A DNA stretch of 64,000 nucleotides from Bacillus sp. FJAT-29814. Lineage in GTDB: Bacteria > Bacillota > Bacilli > Bacillales > Cytobacillaceae. The stretch is taken from contig NZ_LMTJ01000006.1 in assembly GCF_001510715.1 (NCBI RefSeq), positions 313,704 to 377,703 on the forward strand, written 5' to 3'. Made by a program: the position numbers and the translations under genes. The notes beneath the pieces were generated by a model that worked only from the letters and a program-made list of their open reading frames with translations, did not search any database and was not told the origin of the DNA. The stretch's first letter is position 1, and each line of letters opens with the position of its first letter. Below, piece after piece: positions 54,131-62,640 of this stretch.

Positions 54131-55510
54131 TTAATTCTGAGTGTCATCCTTGAAGCCTGTTCTGTGGCAGTATTGGCAGTATACATCTGTTGGCGCTTTA
54201 ATCTCATCAGCTGCACCAGTTGGTTTGTCGCGGTCATGGCACACGAAACATTCAGCCTTTTGTTCCGCTGTTGCACCATTTTGGGCGTGACCTGTCAGCC
54301 AATTATTGCTCTTATCATGACTTGGCGGACGGTCAGAGTGACAAGCACTACAGAACTTGTTGATTCGGGATTCATCTTTTACAAGCGTCATGTTTGCGGT
54401 ATATTTACCCGTTTCTTGTTTTGCTTCTTTCATTTTTAGTAATGTCATAAGGTCTTCTTTAGGGATATCTCTAATCCACTTAGAATCCTGGTGGCAATCC
54501 ATACATTTATCTAGTTTTTGAATGGCTGTGCTTCCGTGTGACTGGTTCCATCCCTCAGTCTTGTGATCCTTTGGAACTTGAACTTTTTTATGACAGGTTT
54601 CACATGCCATTGAGAGTTTAACGTCTTTCTGCTGTTTGCCGATTGCTTGTAAAATCAGGTCTTGTGTTTTCTGGTCATGAGCAGTTGCTGCTTCTTCGGC
54701 ATTTTCGCCCTCTTTTGCAGGTTCAGTAGAAGTCTTTTTCGCATTTTCATCAAGCTTTTTCTCGACATGTTCCGGATTTGGCGGAACAAGATAAGAAACG
54801 TCTTTCCAAGGCTTCTCGCCGTTGTTTACTTTGTCGTGGCAATCGATACAGGTTCCCATATTCGGAGCCATGTATTTCTTTTCCATGATTTTTTGTGCGG
54901 TTTCTTCAGTGTAATGACCACGAACTTCTTCAGTGTTAATGCCGCGGGCAACGATTTTTGCGTGTACAACCCCCGCGTGACAACTGATACACGGTACGCC
55001 TTCTTCAATATGTCCTTTGTGGTTTACCTTTAGGTCGCCAGATGCGGTAACCAGACGGTTTTTCGAGTGACATTGCAAACAGTTTTCATTGGAAATTGCT
55101 TCGCTCTCAGTTTGCACGATTTGCTCAGGTACACCAGTTACATGGTAGTATACTTCCTTAAGCGACTTCATCTTGTGAGTCAGCATGTTGACTGCACCCG
55201 GTTTGATATGGCACTGCACACACGTAATGTTGTTGTGGGCACTGGCTGTAAAAGTTGAATATTCCGGTGCCATTTCGTGACAGCTTGAGCAGAATGTAGG
55301 AGAGTTAGTAAATTGGATTACTCCCCATCCTCCGCCGCCAACCACAATCAGTCCAATTAATGAAACAAACATGACTTTCCAGCGGGTGACCGGATCCTTC
55401 CAATCTATGTTTCTGACTTTTTGCCAGAGTTTACGGAATAAGCCAACTTTCTTTTTGTCTTCTCTCGACTCGGGATCGGTCTCTTTTTTCTTTTTCCCCC
55501 AAATAGCCAC
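54131..55510 (-). CDS. Membrane-anchored NapC/NirT-like decahaem cytochrome
   Basis: About 459 residues if started at GTG 55510 (GGAAGG 9 bases upstream); an in-frame ATG at 55528 lacks a ribosome site. Basic N-tail, one helix (about 48-68), then ten CXXCH: CSSCH, CVQCH, CLQCH, CISCH, CIDCH, CETCH, CMDCH, CSACH, CFVCH, CQYCH. The first four match NapC/NirT and should take electrons from menaquinol. A Glu/Ala/Lys-rich haem-free linker lies between haem 5 and 6. First gene of the block; next gene starts 27 bases later. Confidence 0.92.
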   Translation of the reverse strand: MAIWGKKKKETDPESREDKKKVGLFRKLWQKVRNIDWKDPVTRWKVMFVSLIGLIVVGGGGWGVIQFTNSPTFCSSCHEMAPEYSTFTASAHNNITCVQCHIKPGAVNMLTHKMKSLKEVYYHVTGVPEQIVQTESEAISNENCLQCHSKNRLVTASGDLKVNHKGHIEEGVPCISCHAGVVHAKIVARGINTEEVRGHYTEETAQKIMEKKYMAPNMGTCIDCHDKVNNGEKPWKDVSYLVPPNPEHVEKKLDENAKKTSTEPAKEGENAEEAATAHDQKTQDLILQAIGKQQKDVKLSMACETCHKKVQVPKDHKTEGWNQSHGSTAIQKLDKCMDCHQDSKWIRDIPKEDLMTLLKMKEAKQETGKYTANMTLVKDESRINKFCSACHSDRPPSHDKSNNWLTGHAQNGATAEQKAECFVCHDRDKPTGAADEIKAPTDVYCQYCHRTGFKDDTQN

Positions 55511-55613
55511 TTTCCTCACCCTTCCCATACTTTATTGGTTCTCTATTTATTTTCCATAGTTACCTCTCTAAAGTTAGTATCTAACATTGCGGGGGTATAA
55601 TCCAATGTACAAT

Positions 55614-55631
55614 TTGTGAATATTTTTTCAA
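55614..55631 (-). promoter_or_regulatory. Rex-like box upstream of the cytochrome block
   Basis: TTGTGAATATTTTTTCAA (as on the plus strand): left half TTGTGAA matches the Rex operator TTGTGAA-N4-TTCACAA fully, the right half at 5 of 7. It lies about 100 bases before the decahaem gene. Rex would tie expression to the NADH/NAD ratio. Consensus-based only. Confidence 0.35.
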
Positions 55632-55809
55632 GGAAGTCACTTAGGTGTTTTTACCTAAAAACAACATAACAATGTTGCTATTAAAGGGTTCTATTAACAC
55701 TGTTTCAATAGTAATAAAGTGCGCGTGAATTTATAATTATACATAAAAACTGCCTATTTATTCACCCGACGAAGGGTTTTCCGAGGTGCTTGCAGTGTGT
55801 TGGTGAATT

Positions 55810-55844
55810 TGACATAAATTGTCACTTTACTGTCAAATTTGACA
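55810..55844. promoter_or_regulatory. Tandem TGTCA dyads in the cytochrome/secA spacer
   Basis: TGACATAAATTGTCA (55810-55824) and the perfect palindrome TGTCAAATTTGACA (55831-55844), centres about two helical turns apart. A related ACAAATTTGT core with TGTCA repeats occurs at 49276-49296, upstream of the octahaem gene. Likely a dimeric regulator site; regulator unknown. Confidence 0.55.
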
Positions 55845-55901
55845 ATAAATCGAATATGTTAGTGGTGTCTATTGTCAATTTTTCCTGCGGTAGGAACATT
55901 G

Positions 55902-55931
55902 TTGTCACTACACCGCTTAAAATGGTAAGAT
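55902..55931 (+). promoter_or_regulatory. Possible secA promoter
   Basis: TTGTCA (55902-55907), 18-base spacer, TAAGAT (55926-55931), 75 bases before the secA ATG. The AAAGGAG ribosome site (55987-55993) lies 13 bases from the ATG, unusually far. Confidence 0.45.
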
Positions 55932-56006
55932 GAAGTGTGTATATTAATTGCAATTTTTCAAGAAAAGGTTTTAGGACTCTGGATATAAAGGAGCGTTTAT
56001 CACATA

Positions 56007-58517
56007 ATGGGGATCTTAGATAAAGTCTTTGATTTGAACAAACGCGAGCTGAAACGGTTGGATAAGCTGGCAAATAAAATTGACGCGATTGCCACCGAAA
56101 CGGAGCGAATGACGGACGAGCAGTTGCGCGAAAAAACGGCAGAATTCAAGGCCCGCTATCAAAAAGGTGAAACACTTGATGACTTATTAGTAGAAGCGTT
56201 TGCTGTCGTTCGTGAGGGTGCCCGCCGCGTGCTTGGCCTGTATCCATACCATGTTCAGCTGATGGGCGGTATTTCTCTTCATGAGGGGAATATTTCCGAG
56301 ATGAAGACCGGTGAAGGTAAAACATTGACCGCAACAATGCCGGTTTACTTAAATGCACTGTCCGGAAAAGGCGTGCATGTTGTAACCGTCAACGAATATC
56401 TCGCAAGCCGTGACGCTACAGAGATGGGCCAGTTGTATGAGTTCCTTGGGCTTACAGTCGGCTTGAACTTAAACAGCATGGATAAGGACGAAAAACAAGC
56501 TGCTTATGCTTGCGATATTACCTATGGTACAAACAATGAATTTGGTTTTGACTATCTACGCGATAACATGGTGCTTTACAAGGAACAAAAGGTACAGCGC
56601 CCGCTTTTTTATGCCGTCATTGACGAGGTCGACTCGATTCTGATTGACGAAGCGCGGACACCGTTAATTATTTCCGGCTCGGCGCAGAAATCTACGATTC
56701 TGTATATGCAGGCGAATGCGTTCGTCCGGACGCTGACAAGGGACGTTGACTATACGTACGATGAAAAAACCAAGGCCGTTATGCTCACCGAAGAAGGCAT
56801 CAGCAAGGCCGAGAAGGCATTCGGCATTGAAAACCTGTTTGATATGAAACATGTAACGTTGAACCATCACATTAACCAAGCACTTAAGGCAAACGTGACG
56901 ATGCACCTTGATGTCGATTATGTCGTCCAGGACGGCGAGATTGTCATCGTTGACCAGTTCACCGGCCGTTTGATGAAGGGCCGTCGCTATTCAGAAGGAC
57001 TGCACCAGGCGATTGAGGCCAAGGAAGGCGTCGAAATTCAAAACGAAAGCCAGACGATGGCGACCATTACGTTCCAGAACTACTTCCGGATGTATGAAAA
57101 ATTGGCCGGGATGACTGGTACGGCGAAAACGGAAGAAGAGGAATTCCGCAACATTTATAATATGAACGTTGTCGTGATTCCGACGAACCGCCCGATCATC
57201 CGTGATGACCGCGCCGATTTGATTTATTCAACGATGGAAGGCAAATTCCGTGCGGTGGTTGAGGATATCGCCGAGCGTAATGCGAAGGGGCAGCCAGTGC
57301 TCGTTGGTACGGTGGCGATTGAAACGTCTGAATTGATTTCCCGAATGCTTTTGAAAAAAGGCGTTCGCCATAATGTCTTGAATGCGAAGAACCATGCGCG
57401 CGAGGCAGAGATTATCTTGGAAGCAGGTCAGTCTGGTGCGGTCACGATTGCGACGAACATGGCCGGCCGTGGTACTGACATTAAGCTTGGCGAGGGTGTT
57501 ATTGATCTTGGCGGTCTTGCTGTTATCGGTACCGAGCGCCACGAGAGCCGACGCATTGATAACCAGTTGCGTGGACGTTCCGGTCGTCAAGGTGACCCGG
57601 GTGTGACCCAGTTCTACTTGTCAATGGAAGATGAACTAATGCGCCGCTTCGGTTCCGACAATATGAAAGCAATGATGCAAAAACTTGGCATGGATGATAC
57701 ACAGCCGATTCAGTCGAAAATGGTTTCTCGTGCCGTTGAGTCTGCTCAGAAACGCGTTGAGGGCAACAACTTCGATGCCCGGAAACAACTGTTGCAGTAT
57801 GACGATGTTCTTCGCCAGCAGCGCGAGATTATTTACAAGCAGCGTGATGAGGTAATGGACTCCGAGAACCTCCGCGATATTGTCCAAAACATGATTTTAA
57901 GTTCTGTGCAGCGACATGTCGGGGCCCTCGCTCCTGCCCATTTGGATGAGGAAGAATGGAACTTGCAGGGCATCGTTGATTACGTTCATGCGAACTTGCT
58001 GCCTGAAGGCGATGTGACGCTTGATTCACTGCGCGGCAAAGATACGGATGAAATCGTTGATTTGGTTATGTCAAAGGTGAAAGAGCGTTACGAGGAGAAG
58101 GAGCAGATTCTGTATCCAGAGCAAATGCGCGAATTCGAAAAAGTGGTTACACTGCGCGCTGTCGACTCCAAGTGGATCGACCACATCGACGCGATGGATC
58201 AGCTTCGTCAAGGTATTCACTTGCGCGCTTACGGACAAATCGATCCGCTGCGCGAATACCAGCATGAAGGTCTGGCAATGTTCGAGGCAATGATTGAGTC
58301 GATTGAGGACGAAACTGCGATGTACATCATGAAGGCAGAAATCCGCAACAACCTTGAGCGCCAAGAAGTAGCCAAGGGTCAGGCCGTCAATCCGAAGGAA
58401 GACGGAGAGGCAGTAAAGAAGCAACCGAAGGTTAACAAGGTCAACGTGGGCCGCAACGATCCGTGTCCGTGCGGAAGCGGGAAGAAGTATAAAAACTGCT
58501 GCGGGGCGTTGAAGTAA
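56007..58517 (+). CDS. secA: Preprotein translocase ATPase SecA
   Basis: 836 residues. Motor of Sec-dependent export. Walker [13 protein letters not shown]-type box [11 protein letters not shown], motif [29 protein letters not shown] in parts, and the C-terminal SEC-C zinc tail [16 protein letters not shown]. Normal length. Unlike in B. subtilis, prfB does not follow directly: it lies more than 11 kb away on the other side of the cytochrome block and on the opposite strand. Confidence 0.99.
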   Translation: MGILDKVFDLNKRELKRLDKLANKIDAIATETERMTDEQLREKTAEFKARYQKGETLDDLLVEAFAVVREGARRVLGLYPYHVQLMGGISLHEGNISEMKTGEGKTLTATMPVYLNALSGKGVHVVTVNEYLASRDATEMGQLYEFLGLTVGLNLNSMDKDEKQAAYACDITYGTNNEFGFDYLRDNMVLYKEQKVQRPLFYAVIDEVDSILIDEARTPLIISGSAQKSTILYMQANAFVRTLTRDVDYTYDEKTKAVMLTEEGISKAEKAFGIENLFDMKHVTLNHHINQALKANVTMHLDVDYVVQDGEIVIVDQFTGRLMKGRRYSEGLHQAIEAKEGVEIQNESQTMATITFQNYFRMYEKLAGMTGTAKTEEEEFRNIYNMNVVVIPTNRPIIRDDRADLIYSTMEGKFRAVVEDIAERNAKGQPVLVGTVAIETSELISRMLLKKGVRHNVLNAKNHAREAEIILEAGQSGAVTIATNMAGRGTDIKLGEGVIDLGGLAVIGTERHESRRIDNQLRGRSGRQGDPGVTQFYLSMEDELMRRFGSDNMKAMMQKLGMDDTQPIQSKMVSRAVESAQKRVEGNNFDARKQLLQYDDVLRQQREIIYKQRDEVMDSENLRDIVQNMILSSVQRHVGALAPAHLDEEEWNLQGIVDYVHANLLPEGDVTLDSLRGKDTDEIVDLVMSKVKERYEEKEQILYPEQMREFEKVVTLRAVDSKWIDHIDAMDQLRQGIHLRAYGQIDPLREYQHEGLAMFEAMIESIEDETAMYIMKAEIRNNLERQEVAKGQAVNPKEDGEAVKKQPKVNKVNVGRNDPCPCGSGKKYKNCCGALK

Positions 58518-58545
58518 TTTTTCAGGAAATAGTGTTGTTATGAAG

Positions 58546-58576
58546 GCCGGCGATTTGGTGATCGCTGGCTCTTTTT
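58546..58576 (+). terminator. Terminator of secA
   Basis: GCCGGCGAT (58546-58554) pairs with ATCGCTGGC (58561-58569, one wobble), then TCTTTTTG. Confidence 0.85.
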
Positions 58577-58626
58577 GTATAAAATGATAAGTTTTAATTG
58601 GAATTGGTAATAGAGAAAACTGCTTT

Positions 58627-58752
58627 GGCGAATATATATTGAAATTCGGCGAATAACTCGTAGAATTTGGCGAATTTCATGCTAACTTTGGCGAATATCC
58701 AGTCAAATTCGGCGAATACTTGACCAAGTTTGGCGAATATCAAAACTACAAG
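58627..58752. repeat. 21-base-period array, word GGCGAAT, six units
   Basis: GGCGAA starts at 58627, 58648, 58669, 58690, 58711 and 58732, exactly 21 apart; preceded by TTC or TTT, mostly giving TTYGGCGAATA. Lies between the converging secA and DUF5667 genes. On the minus strand an unbroken frame gives FAxxxxx heptads (FAKLGQV, FAEFDWI, FAKVSMK), without a convincing start. Confidence 0.93.
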
Positions 58753-58783
58753 GATATTCCAACATAATAAGATACGATTTACA

Positions 58784-58813
58784 TAAAAAAAAGCCAGGCA
58801 CGCAGCCTGACTT
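58784..58813 (-). terminator. Terminator of the DUF5667 gene
   Basis: AAGCCAGGC (58791-58799) pairs with GCCTGACTT (58805-58813, one wobble), followed on the minus strand by a T-run. Confidence 0.88.
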
Positions 58814-58825
58814 AGGTAAATCCTT

Positions 58826-60061
58826 TTAGTTATTCCCTTTTCCGTTCCCTTTTCCACCTTGGTTACCTTGGTTGCCTTGGTTGCCATGGCTACCTTTAGC
58901 GGCGCCGTTTTTCTTTTCACCGGCTTGCGCTTTCTTTTGCTCGGCTTTTGCTTGATTTCCCACCGCTTTAGCCTGCTTTTCAACTGTATTGGCGGCGGCT
59001 TTAGCTTGCTTGTCTGGAGCTTTATCGGCAGCAGTATTGTCAGCTACCTGTTCCGTTTCAACAGCTTCGGCTGGTACTGCTTCGCCAGTTGTAGTTGTGG
59101 TTTCTTCAACTCTTGTTGTCTCTTCTGCCTCAGCAGCTTTTTCCTTCTTAACCTTACCTAAGGCTTTGCCTTTTTTGACCTTTTCGAAAACGGCTGCGTC
59201 ATCTGAAATTTGCCCGTCTTCAACCTTTTCTTCCGTTTGCTTTACTTTTTCAGCAAACTTCGCATCCTTCGCTTCAAGTTTTGCTAACTTTTTGTCTAGC
59301 TTTTGAAATGATTTTTGCAGATTTTTCATAATTGCCTGCTGGGCTGTTTCATTTTTGACATTGCCAAGAGCATTTAATAGACCATTTACGTTACTCAAAA
59401 GCTTGACCTCGGCAGTACCATCAGTTTCAGTGCCTTCTGCTTCAGTTGCTTCATCGGAATCAGCTAACTGGTCGCTTGCAAGCTCTTGAGTTGCAATCGC
59501 CGTTTTTAAAAGCTCGGCAGCCTTTTCGGTATTGCCATCAGCTAGCAGAGCTTTTGATTCCGCAATCCGCTCGGCAGCGAACTCCGCCAGAAGCTTGGCT
59601 TCTTTATAATCATCAAAAGTGACCGCAAGACGGATTTTTTCAGCCATGATTTTTACAAAATAGAAGAAATCACCCGGTACGAGAGATGGAGCCTTTTCTT
59701 CGTCTACTGTAGTAGTTTCATCCTCAGTAGCTGTTTCGTCCTGGACTGCTTGGTCTTCTTCTGTCGCGCTTTGATCTTGGGTCGCTTGGTCTTCGTCGAC
59801 CGCAGTTTCATCGGTTACAGTGCCAGCATCGGCAGTTGCTTCGTCAGCTCCGGTTTCCTCAGTGGTTGCTTCTGCGTCAGTATCGAACGTTGTTTCCTCA
59901 GTGACCGTTTCACTTTGCACTACAGTGGTGCCTGTAACTTCTGTCTCGGTGGCTGCCGTTCCATCTCCCTCTGCGAAAGCCGCACCTGCCCCTACAGAAA
60001 AAATCAGTGTCGATGCCAATAAGCTGCTGATTACTAAATTTGTTAGTTTCTTTCCGTTCAT
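58826..60061 (-). CDS. Secreted DUF5667 protein with Thr/Glu/Ala-rich linker
   Basis: 411 residues. Signal peptide (about 1-30, ending AAFA), a long low-complexity stretch of T/E/A/D (about 31-125), then the DUF5667 helical domain (about 126-215; LVPGDFFYFVKIMAEKIRLA), a further coiled region, and a Lys/Ala/Gln then Gly/Asn-rich tail. No catalytic site recognised. Possibly a cell-wall-associated scaffold. Monocistronic. Confidence 0.85.
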   Translation of the reverse strand: MNGKKLTNLVISSLLASTLIFSVGAGAAFAEGDGTAATETEVTGTTVVQSETVTEETTFDTDAEATTEETGADEATADAGTVTDETAVDEDQATQDQSATEEDQAVQDETATEDETTTVDEEKAPSLVPGDFFYFVKIMAEKIRLAVTFDDYKEAKLLAEFAAERIAESKALLADGNTEKAAELLKTAIATQELASDQLADSDEATEAEGTETDGTAEVKLLSNVNGLLNALGNVKNETAQQAIMKNLQKSFQKLDKKLAKLEAKDAKFAEKVKQTEEKVEDGQISDDAAVFEKVKKGKALGKVKKEKAAEAEETTRVEETTTTTGEAVPAEAVETEQVADNTAADKAPDKQAKAAANTVEKQAKAVGNQAKAEQKKAQAGEKKNGAAKGSHGNQGNQGNQGGKGNGKGNN

Positions 60062-60182
60062 GTCGCCATTTGCCTCCTTAGGGTTCTATTACAAAATTAC
60101 GGCCCCACAAAAATCTTTCTGTGGGTTATTAAAAAATTTTTATCTGGAAAACAAATGAAATGGCCATCCCGTCTCAAATATT

Positions 60183-60207
60183 TGAAAAACCCTCCAATAA
60201 CGGAGGG
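60183..60207 (-). terminator. Terminator of the DUF1028 gene
   Basis: CCCTCC (60190-60195) pairs with GGAGGG (60202-60207); T-run on the minus strand (complement of 60185-60188). Confidence 0.8.
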
Positions 60208-60213
60208 CATCAC

Positions 60214-61062
60214 TTATAGATTGTAATTTTTCATAAATTCCAAAACTTCTAGGTCAATCGATCCCGTCTTCTGCTCGCGCATCTCAAAGTTTTCAGTGTG
60301 AATGAACGTGGTTAGCGCCTTATAGATTTTTTCAGTGCCAGTGTCTTCGGCTGAGAGGTAGCCAAGTCGTGTCAATTGATAGACAACAGCTGATTTAACC
60401 TCCCCTTCTACCGTCGCTATTTTTTCAGGCTTTGATGGTGAAAAGTAGAGCTGCTGGAGTCGATAGATGCGAATCAGTTCTTTAATCGGGGCGGAATGGT
60501 CGTCCACCCGGAGGTCGATGTAACGGTCATTGAAGCCGCCGTACCCACCTTTATCTTTGACGACATAAAGGGCAGCAGATTGTTGACCGCGGCTATCGCC
60601 TCCTGATTCCTGGCCAGCGTCTAATGCGGCAAGCAGCCTTTCGGCGAGCGTGCCTTCGACTTTTTGAAAAACTTCTGCCATCGCCTGAACGGTCTTTTCA
60701 TCAACAAGGATGTTCCCCTGGGCGGCAAAATTTGGCCCAGTGATTCCTCCAGCCCAATCATAGCAGGCCGAGCCGGTAAACGTTGCAGCATTGCCTTCCG
60801 CGTCAATAAGTCCGACCTGGCGCATGTCTTTGTCAGGGTCGTCTGCCAAAAGCAGTTCCAGCGTTTCGTGGGCTGACTTGCCTTGCCCCATTAATTCGAG
60901 TGCTTGAGGGCCATATGCGGTGTTGGCGTAGGACTGGGTGGCAACTGCGCCCGCACCGGCTTTCGCCCATGGGACAACCGCCCCTACTCCCAGAAATTTT
61001 GATTGAACGGCAATGCCCCATTCTTTTTCGATGGGATCATATCCGACGATGGAAAATGTCAT
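60214..61062 (-). CDS. DUF1028 (Ntn-hydrolase-like) protein
   Basis: 282 residues without signal peptide. The N-terminal 210 residues form the DUF1028 domain: TFSIVGYDPIEKEWGIAVQS, GAGAVATQSYAN, GPQALELMGQG, FTGSACYDWAGG, FAAQGNILV and GGDSRGQQSAAL. The C-terminal 70 residues resemble a small peptidoglycan-binding-like helical domain. The family fold is Ntn hydrolase-like; the reaction is unproven. Single gene between hpf and the DUF5667 gene. Confidence 0.88.
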   Translation of the reverse strand: MTFSIVGYDPIEKEWGIAVQSKFLGVGAVVPWAKAGAGAVATQSYANTAYGPQALELMGQGKSAHETLELLLADDPDKDMRQVGLIDAEGNAATFTGSACYDWAGGITGPNFAAQGNILVDEKTVQAMAEVFQKVEGTLAERLLAALDAGQESGGDSRGQQSAALYVVKDKGGYGGFNDRYIDLRVDDHSAPIKELIRIYRLQQLYFSPSKPEKIATVEGEVKSAVVYQLTRLGYLSAEDTGTEKIYKALTTFIHTENFEMREQKTGSIDLEVLEFMKNYNL

Positions 61063-61165
61063 GATTTATTCTCCTTTTATAAAAATTCTTTTGAGATTTC
61101 TTATTTTATTATAATGAAGATTCAGAATTTAGTACATCGAAATAGTTGACTGATCTTTCATCAAT

Positions 61166-61195
61166 CAAAAGAGCGCTGCCCTCAGGCAGCGCTCT
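61166..61195 (-). terminator. Terminator of hpf
   Basis: AGAGCGCTGCC (61170-61180) pairs perfectly with GGCAGCGCTCT (61185-61195); A-run on the left gives T's on the minus strand. Confidence 0.9.
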
Positions 61196-61209
61196 CTTAT
61201 CCAACAATA

Positions 61210-61746
61210 TTATTGGGCTTCAATTAAGCCGTAGCGGCCGTCTTTGCGCTTGTACACAACGTTCGTACGGTTGGTTTCAGCATTTGTAAATACGTAGAAA
61301 TTGTGGCCCAGCAGGTTCATTTGCAGGATGGCTTCTTCACTGTCCATTGGCTTCAGGTCGAAGCGTTTGGTGCGGACCACTTCCAGGTCTTCCTCGTCAT
61401 GCACTTCTGAATTTGAGCTGACTTGGAATGGAACGGTACCTGTTTCGCGAAATTTGCGGTTTACCTTGGTTTTGTGCTTGCGGATTTGGCGCTCTAGTTT
61501 ATCAGTAATCAGGTCAATCCCAGCATACATATCCCCGTTTGTTTCTTCAGCACGTAGAACTAATTGCGGTAGCGGGATGGTTACCTCGACCTTCGATGTT
61601 TTATCAGGATTGAATCTTAAATTCACATTAACTTTCGCATCAGGTGCTTCCGTAAAATAACGCTCCAATTTGGAGATCTTTTTTTCTACATACTCTCTGA
61701 TTGCTGGAGTTACCTCAATGTTTTCACCACGAACGTTATAATTCAT
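61210..61746 (-). CDS. hpf: Long-form ribosome hibernation promotion factor
   Basis: 178 residues: N-terminal HPF/YfiA domain (about 1-100) that blocks the decoding centre, linker, and C-terminal dimerisation domain (about 120-175; LKPMDSEEAILQMNLLGHNFYVF) that joins 70S ribosomes into 100S. Same locus as B. subtilis yvyD, upstream of secA. Confidence 0.96.
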   Translation of the reverse strand: MNYNVRGENIEVTPAIREYVEKKISKLERYFTEAPDAKVNVNLRFNPDKTSKVEVTIPLPQLVLRAEETNGDMYAGIDLITDKLERQIRKHKTKVNRKFRETGTVPFQVSSNSEVHDEEDLEVVRTKRFDLKPMDSEEAILQMNLLGHNFYVFTNAETNRTNVVYKRKDGRYGLIEAQ

Positions 61747-61793
61747 TTGTGGACTCCTCCTTTTAATTAAAGCTATATGTTTACATTTCTATT

Positions 61794-61819
61794 TTACCCT
61801 ATGATAATCCTGCTAAATC
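61794..61819 (-). promoter_or_regulatory. Overlapping sigma-B and sigma-H-like promoters of hpf
   Basis: Minus strand GATTTA (61819-61814), 14 bases, GGGTAA (61799-61794): sigma-B-like. Overlapping it, GCAGGATTA followed after 12 bases by ATAGAAA resembles sigma-H. B. subtilis yvyD is known to use both factors, which supports the reading. Confidence 0.5.
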
Positions 61820-62020
61820 GATATAAAAATTTTGTCGAATTTTTGACAAAAACATCAGGTAAATAGTGTTAACGTTGGAAACAGGGTTTGACTTTTAGCT
61901 GACTTTTTGAATAAAATGAATGATTGTTCATCTTTATTGTAATATTAAATGGGACAATTTACCACTAAAACGCCTTGGGCATATCGTAAATTGATGTGAA
62001 AATGAAGGAGGATATGCCCA

Positions 62021-62518
62021 ATGAGCCATGAAGAGAGAAAGCCCCTAGCCTGGCACGAAACATTGGAATTGCACGAATTGGTGGCATTTCAGTCCACAGG
62101 ATTAATGAAGCTAAAAATGTCGATTAGACAAGTGAAGGACCAGGAGCTTAGAGAGCTTTACAGAATGTGCATTACGGATCTTGAAGGAAATTTGAGGGAG
62201 CTGCTCCGCTTTTATCCCTCAGCCCAAGGCTTTCAAACACGTGAGGACGAGGAAGTACGTGAAGATATTGGCTTCTTCGCCGCCGATTTGCTGGTGCTTT
62301 CGAAAACGATGGTCCGCAATCTTGCGGTAGCGATTACCGAAACGGCGACCCCGGCATTGAGGAAAACCTTCACGAATCAATTGGTTGGCGCCATCCAGGG
62401 CCACGAGCGAGTTTACAATTACATGCTCAAACACCAGTACTACCCGTCCTACGATATTGGTGCTTTATTAGGGCATGACATGGAACTCGCCCAGAAAGCA
62501 CTTCGGATGCGGTCCTAA
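62021..62518 (+). CDS. CotF-like spore coat protein
   Basis: 165 residues, ferritin-like helical Coat_F domain: ETLELHELVAFQSTGLMKLK, then helices ending YNYMLKHQYYPSYD. Found in spore coats and related proteins of Bacillaceae. GGAGG lies 8 bases before the ATG. Sits where the flagellar genes lie in B. subtilis. Confidence 0.85.
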   Translation: MSHEERKPLAWHETLELHELVAFQSTGLMKLKMSIRQVKDQELRELYRMCITDLEGNLRELLRFYPSAQGFQTREDEEVREDIGFFAADLLVLSKTMVRNLAVAITETATPALRKTFTNQLVGAIQGHERVYNYMLKHQYYPSYDIGALLGHDMELAQKALRMRS

Positions 62519-62521
62519 TAA

Positions 62522-62637
62522 TATTGGTGTCAGGCACCGATAACACCATTGCCGACTTGGAAAATGGTGCGGATCCCTAATTAAGGGTTGTCCATGAGAG
62601 GCGGACAACTGTCCACGTTTGGTGCCTGACACCAATA
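62522..62637. repeat. 116-base element with 17-base perfect terminal inverted repeats
   Basis: TATTGGTGTCAGGCACC (62522-62538) and its exact complement GGTGCCTGACACCAATA (62621-62637). Inside are further hairpins: CACCATT/AATGGTG, CCCTAATTAAGGG and GTTGTCC/GGACAAC. MITE-like in layout, between the coat gene and comFC (converging), where it could also act as terminator. The end word recurs at 15718-15732. Confidence 0.85.
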
Positions 62638-62640
62638 CTC

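Noticed and set aside
58594..58983. 129-codon minus frame overlapping the DUF5667 gene end and the 58627 array
   Set aside because: Overlaps the Lys/Gly-rich end of a real gene in another frame and the array; no ribosome site.
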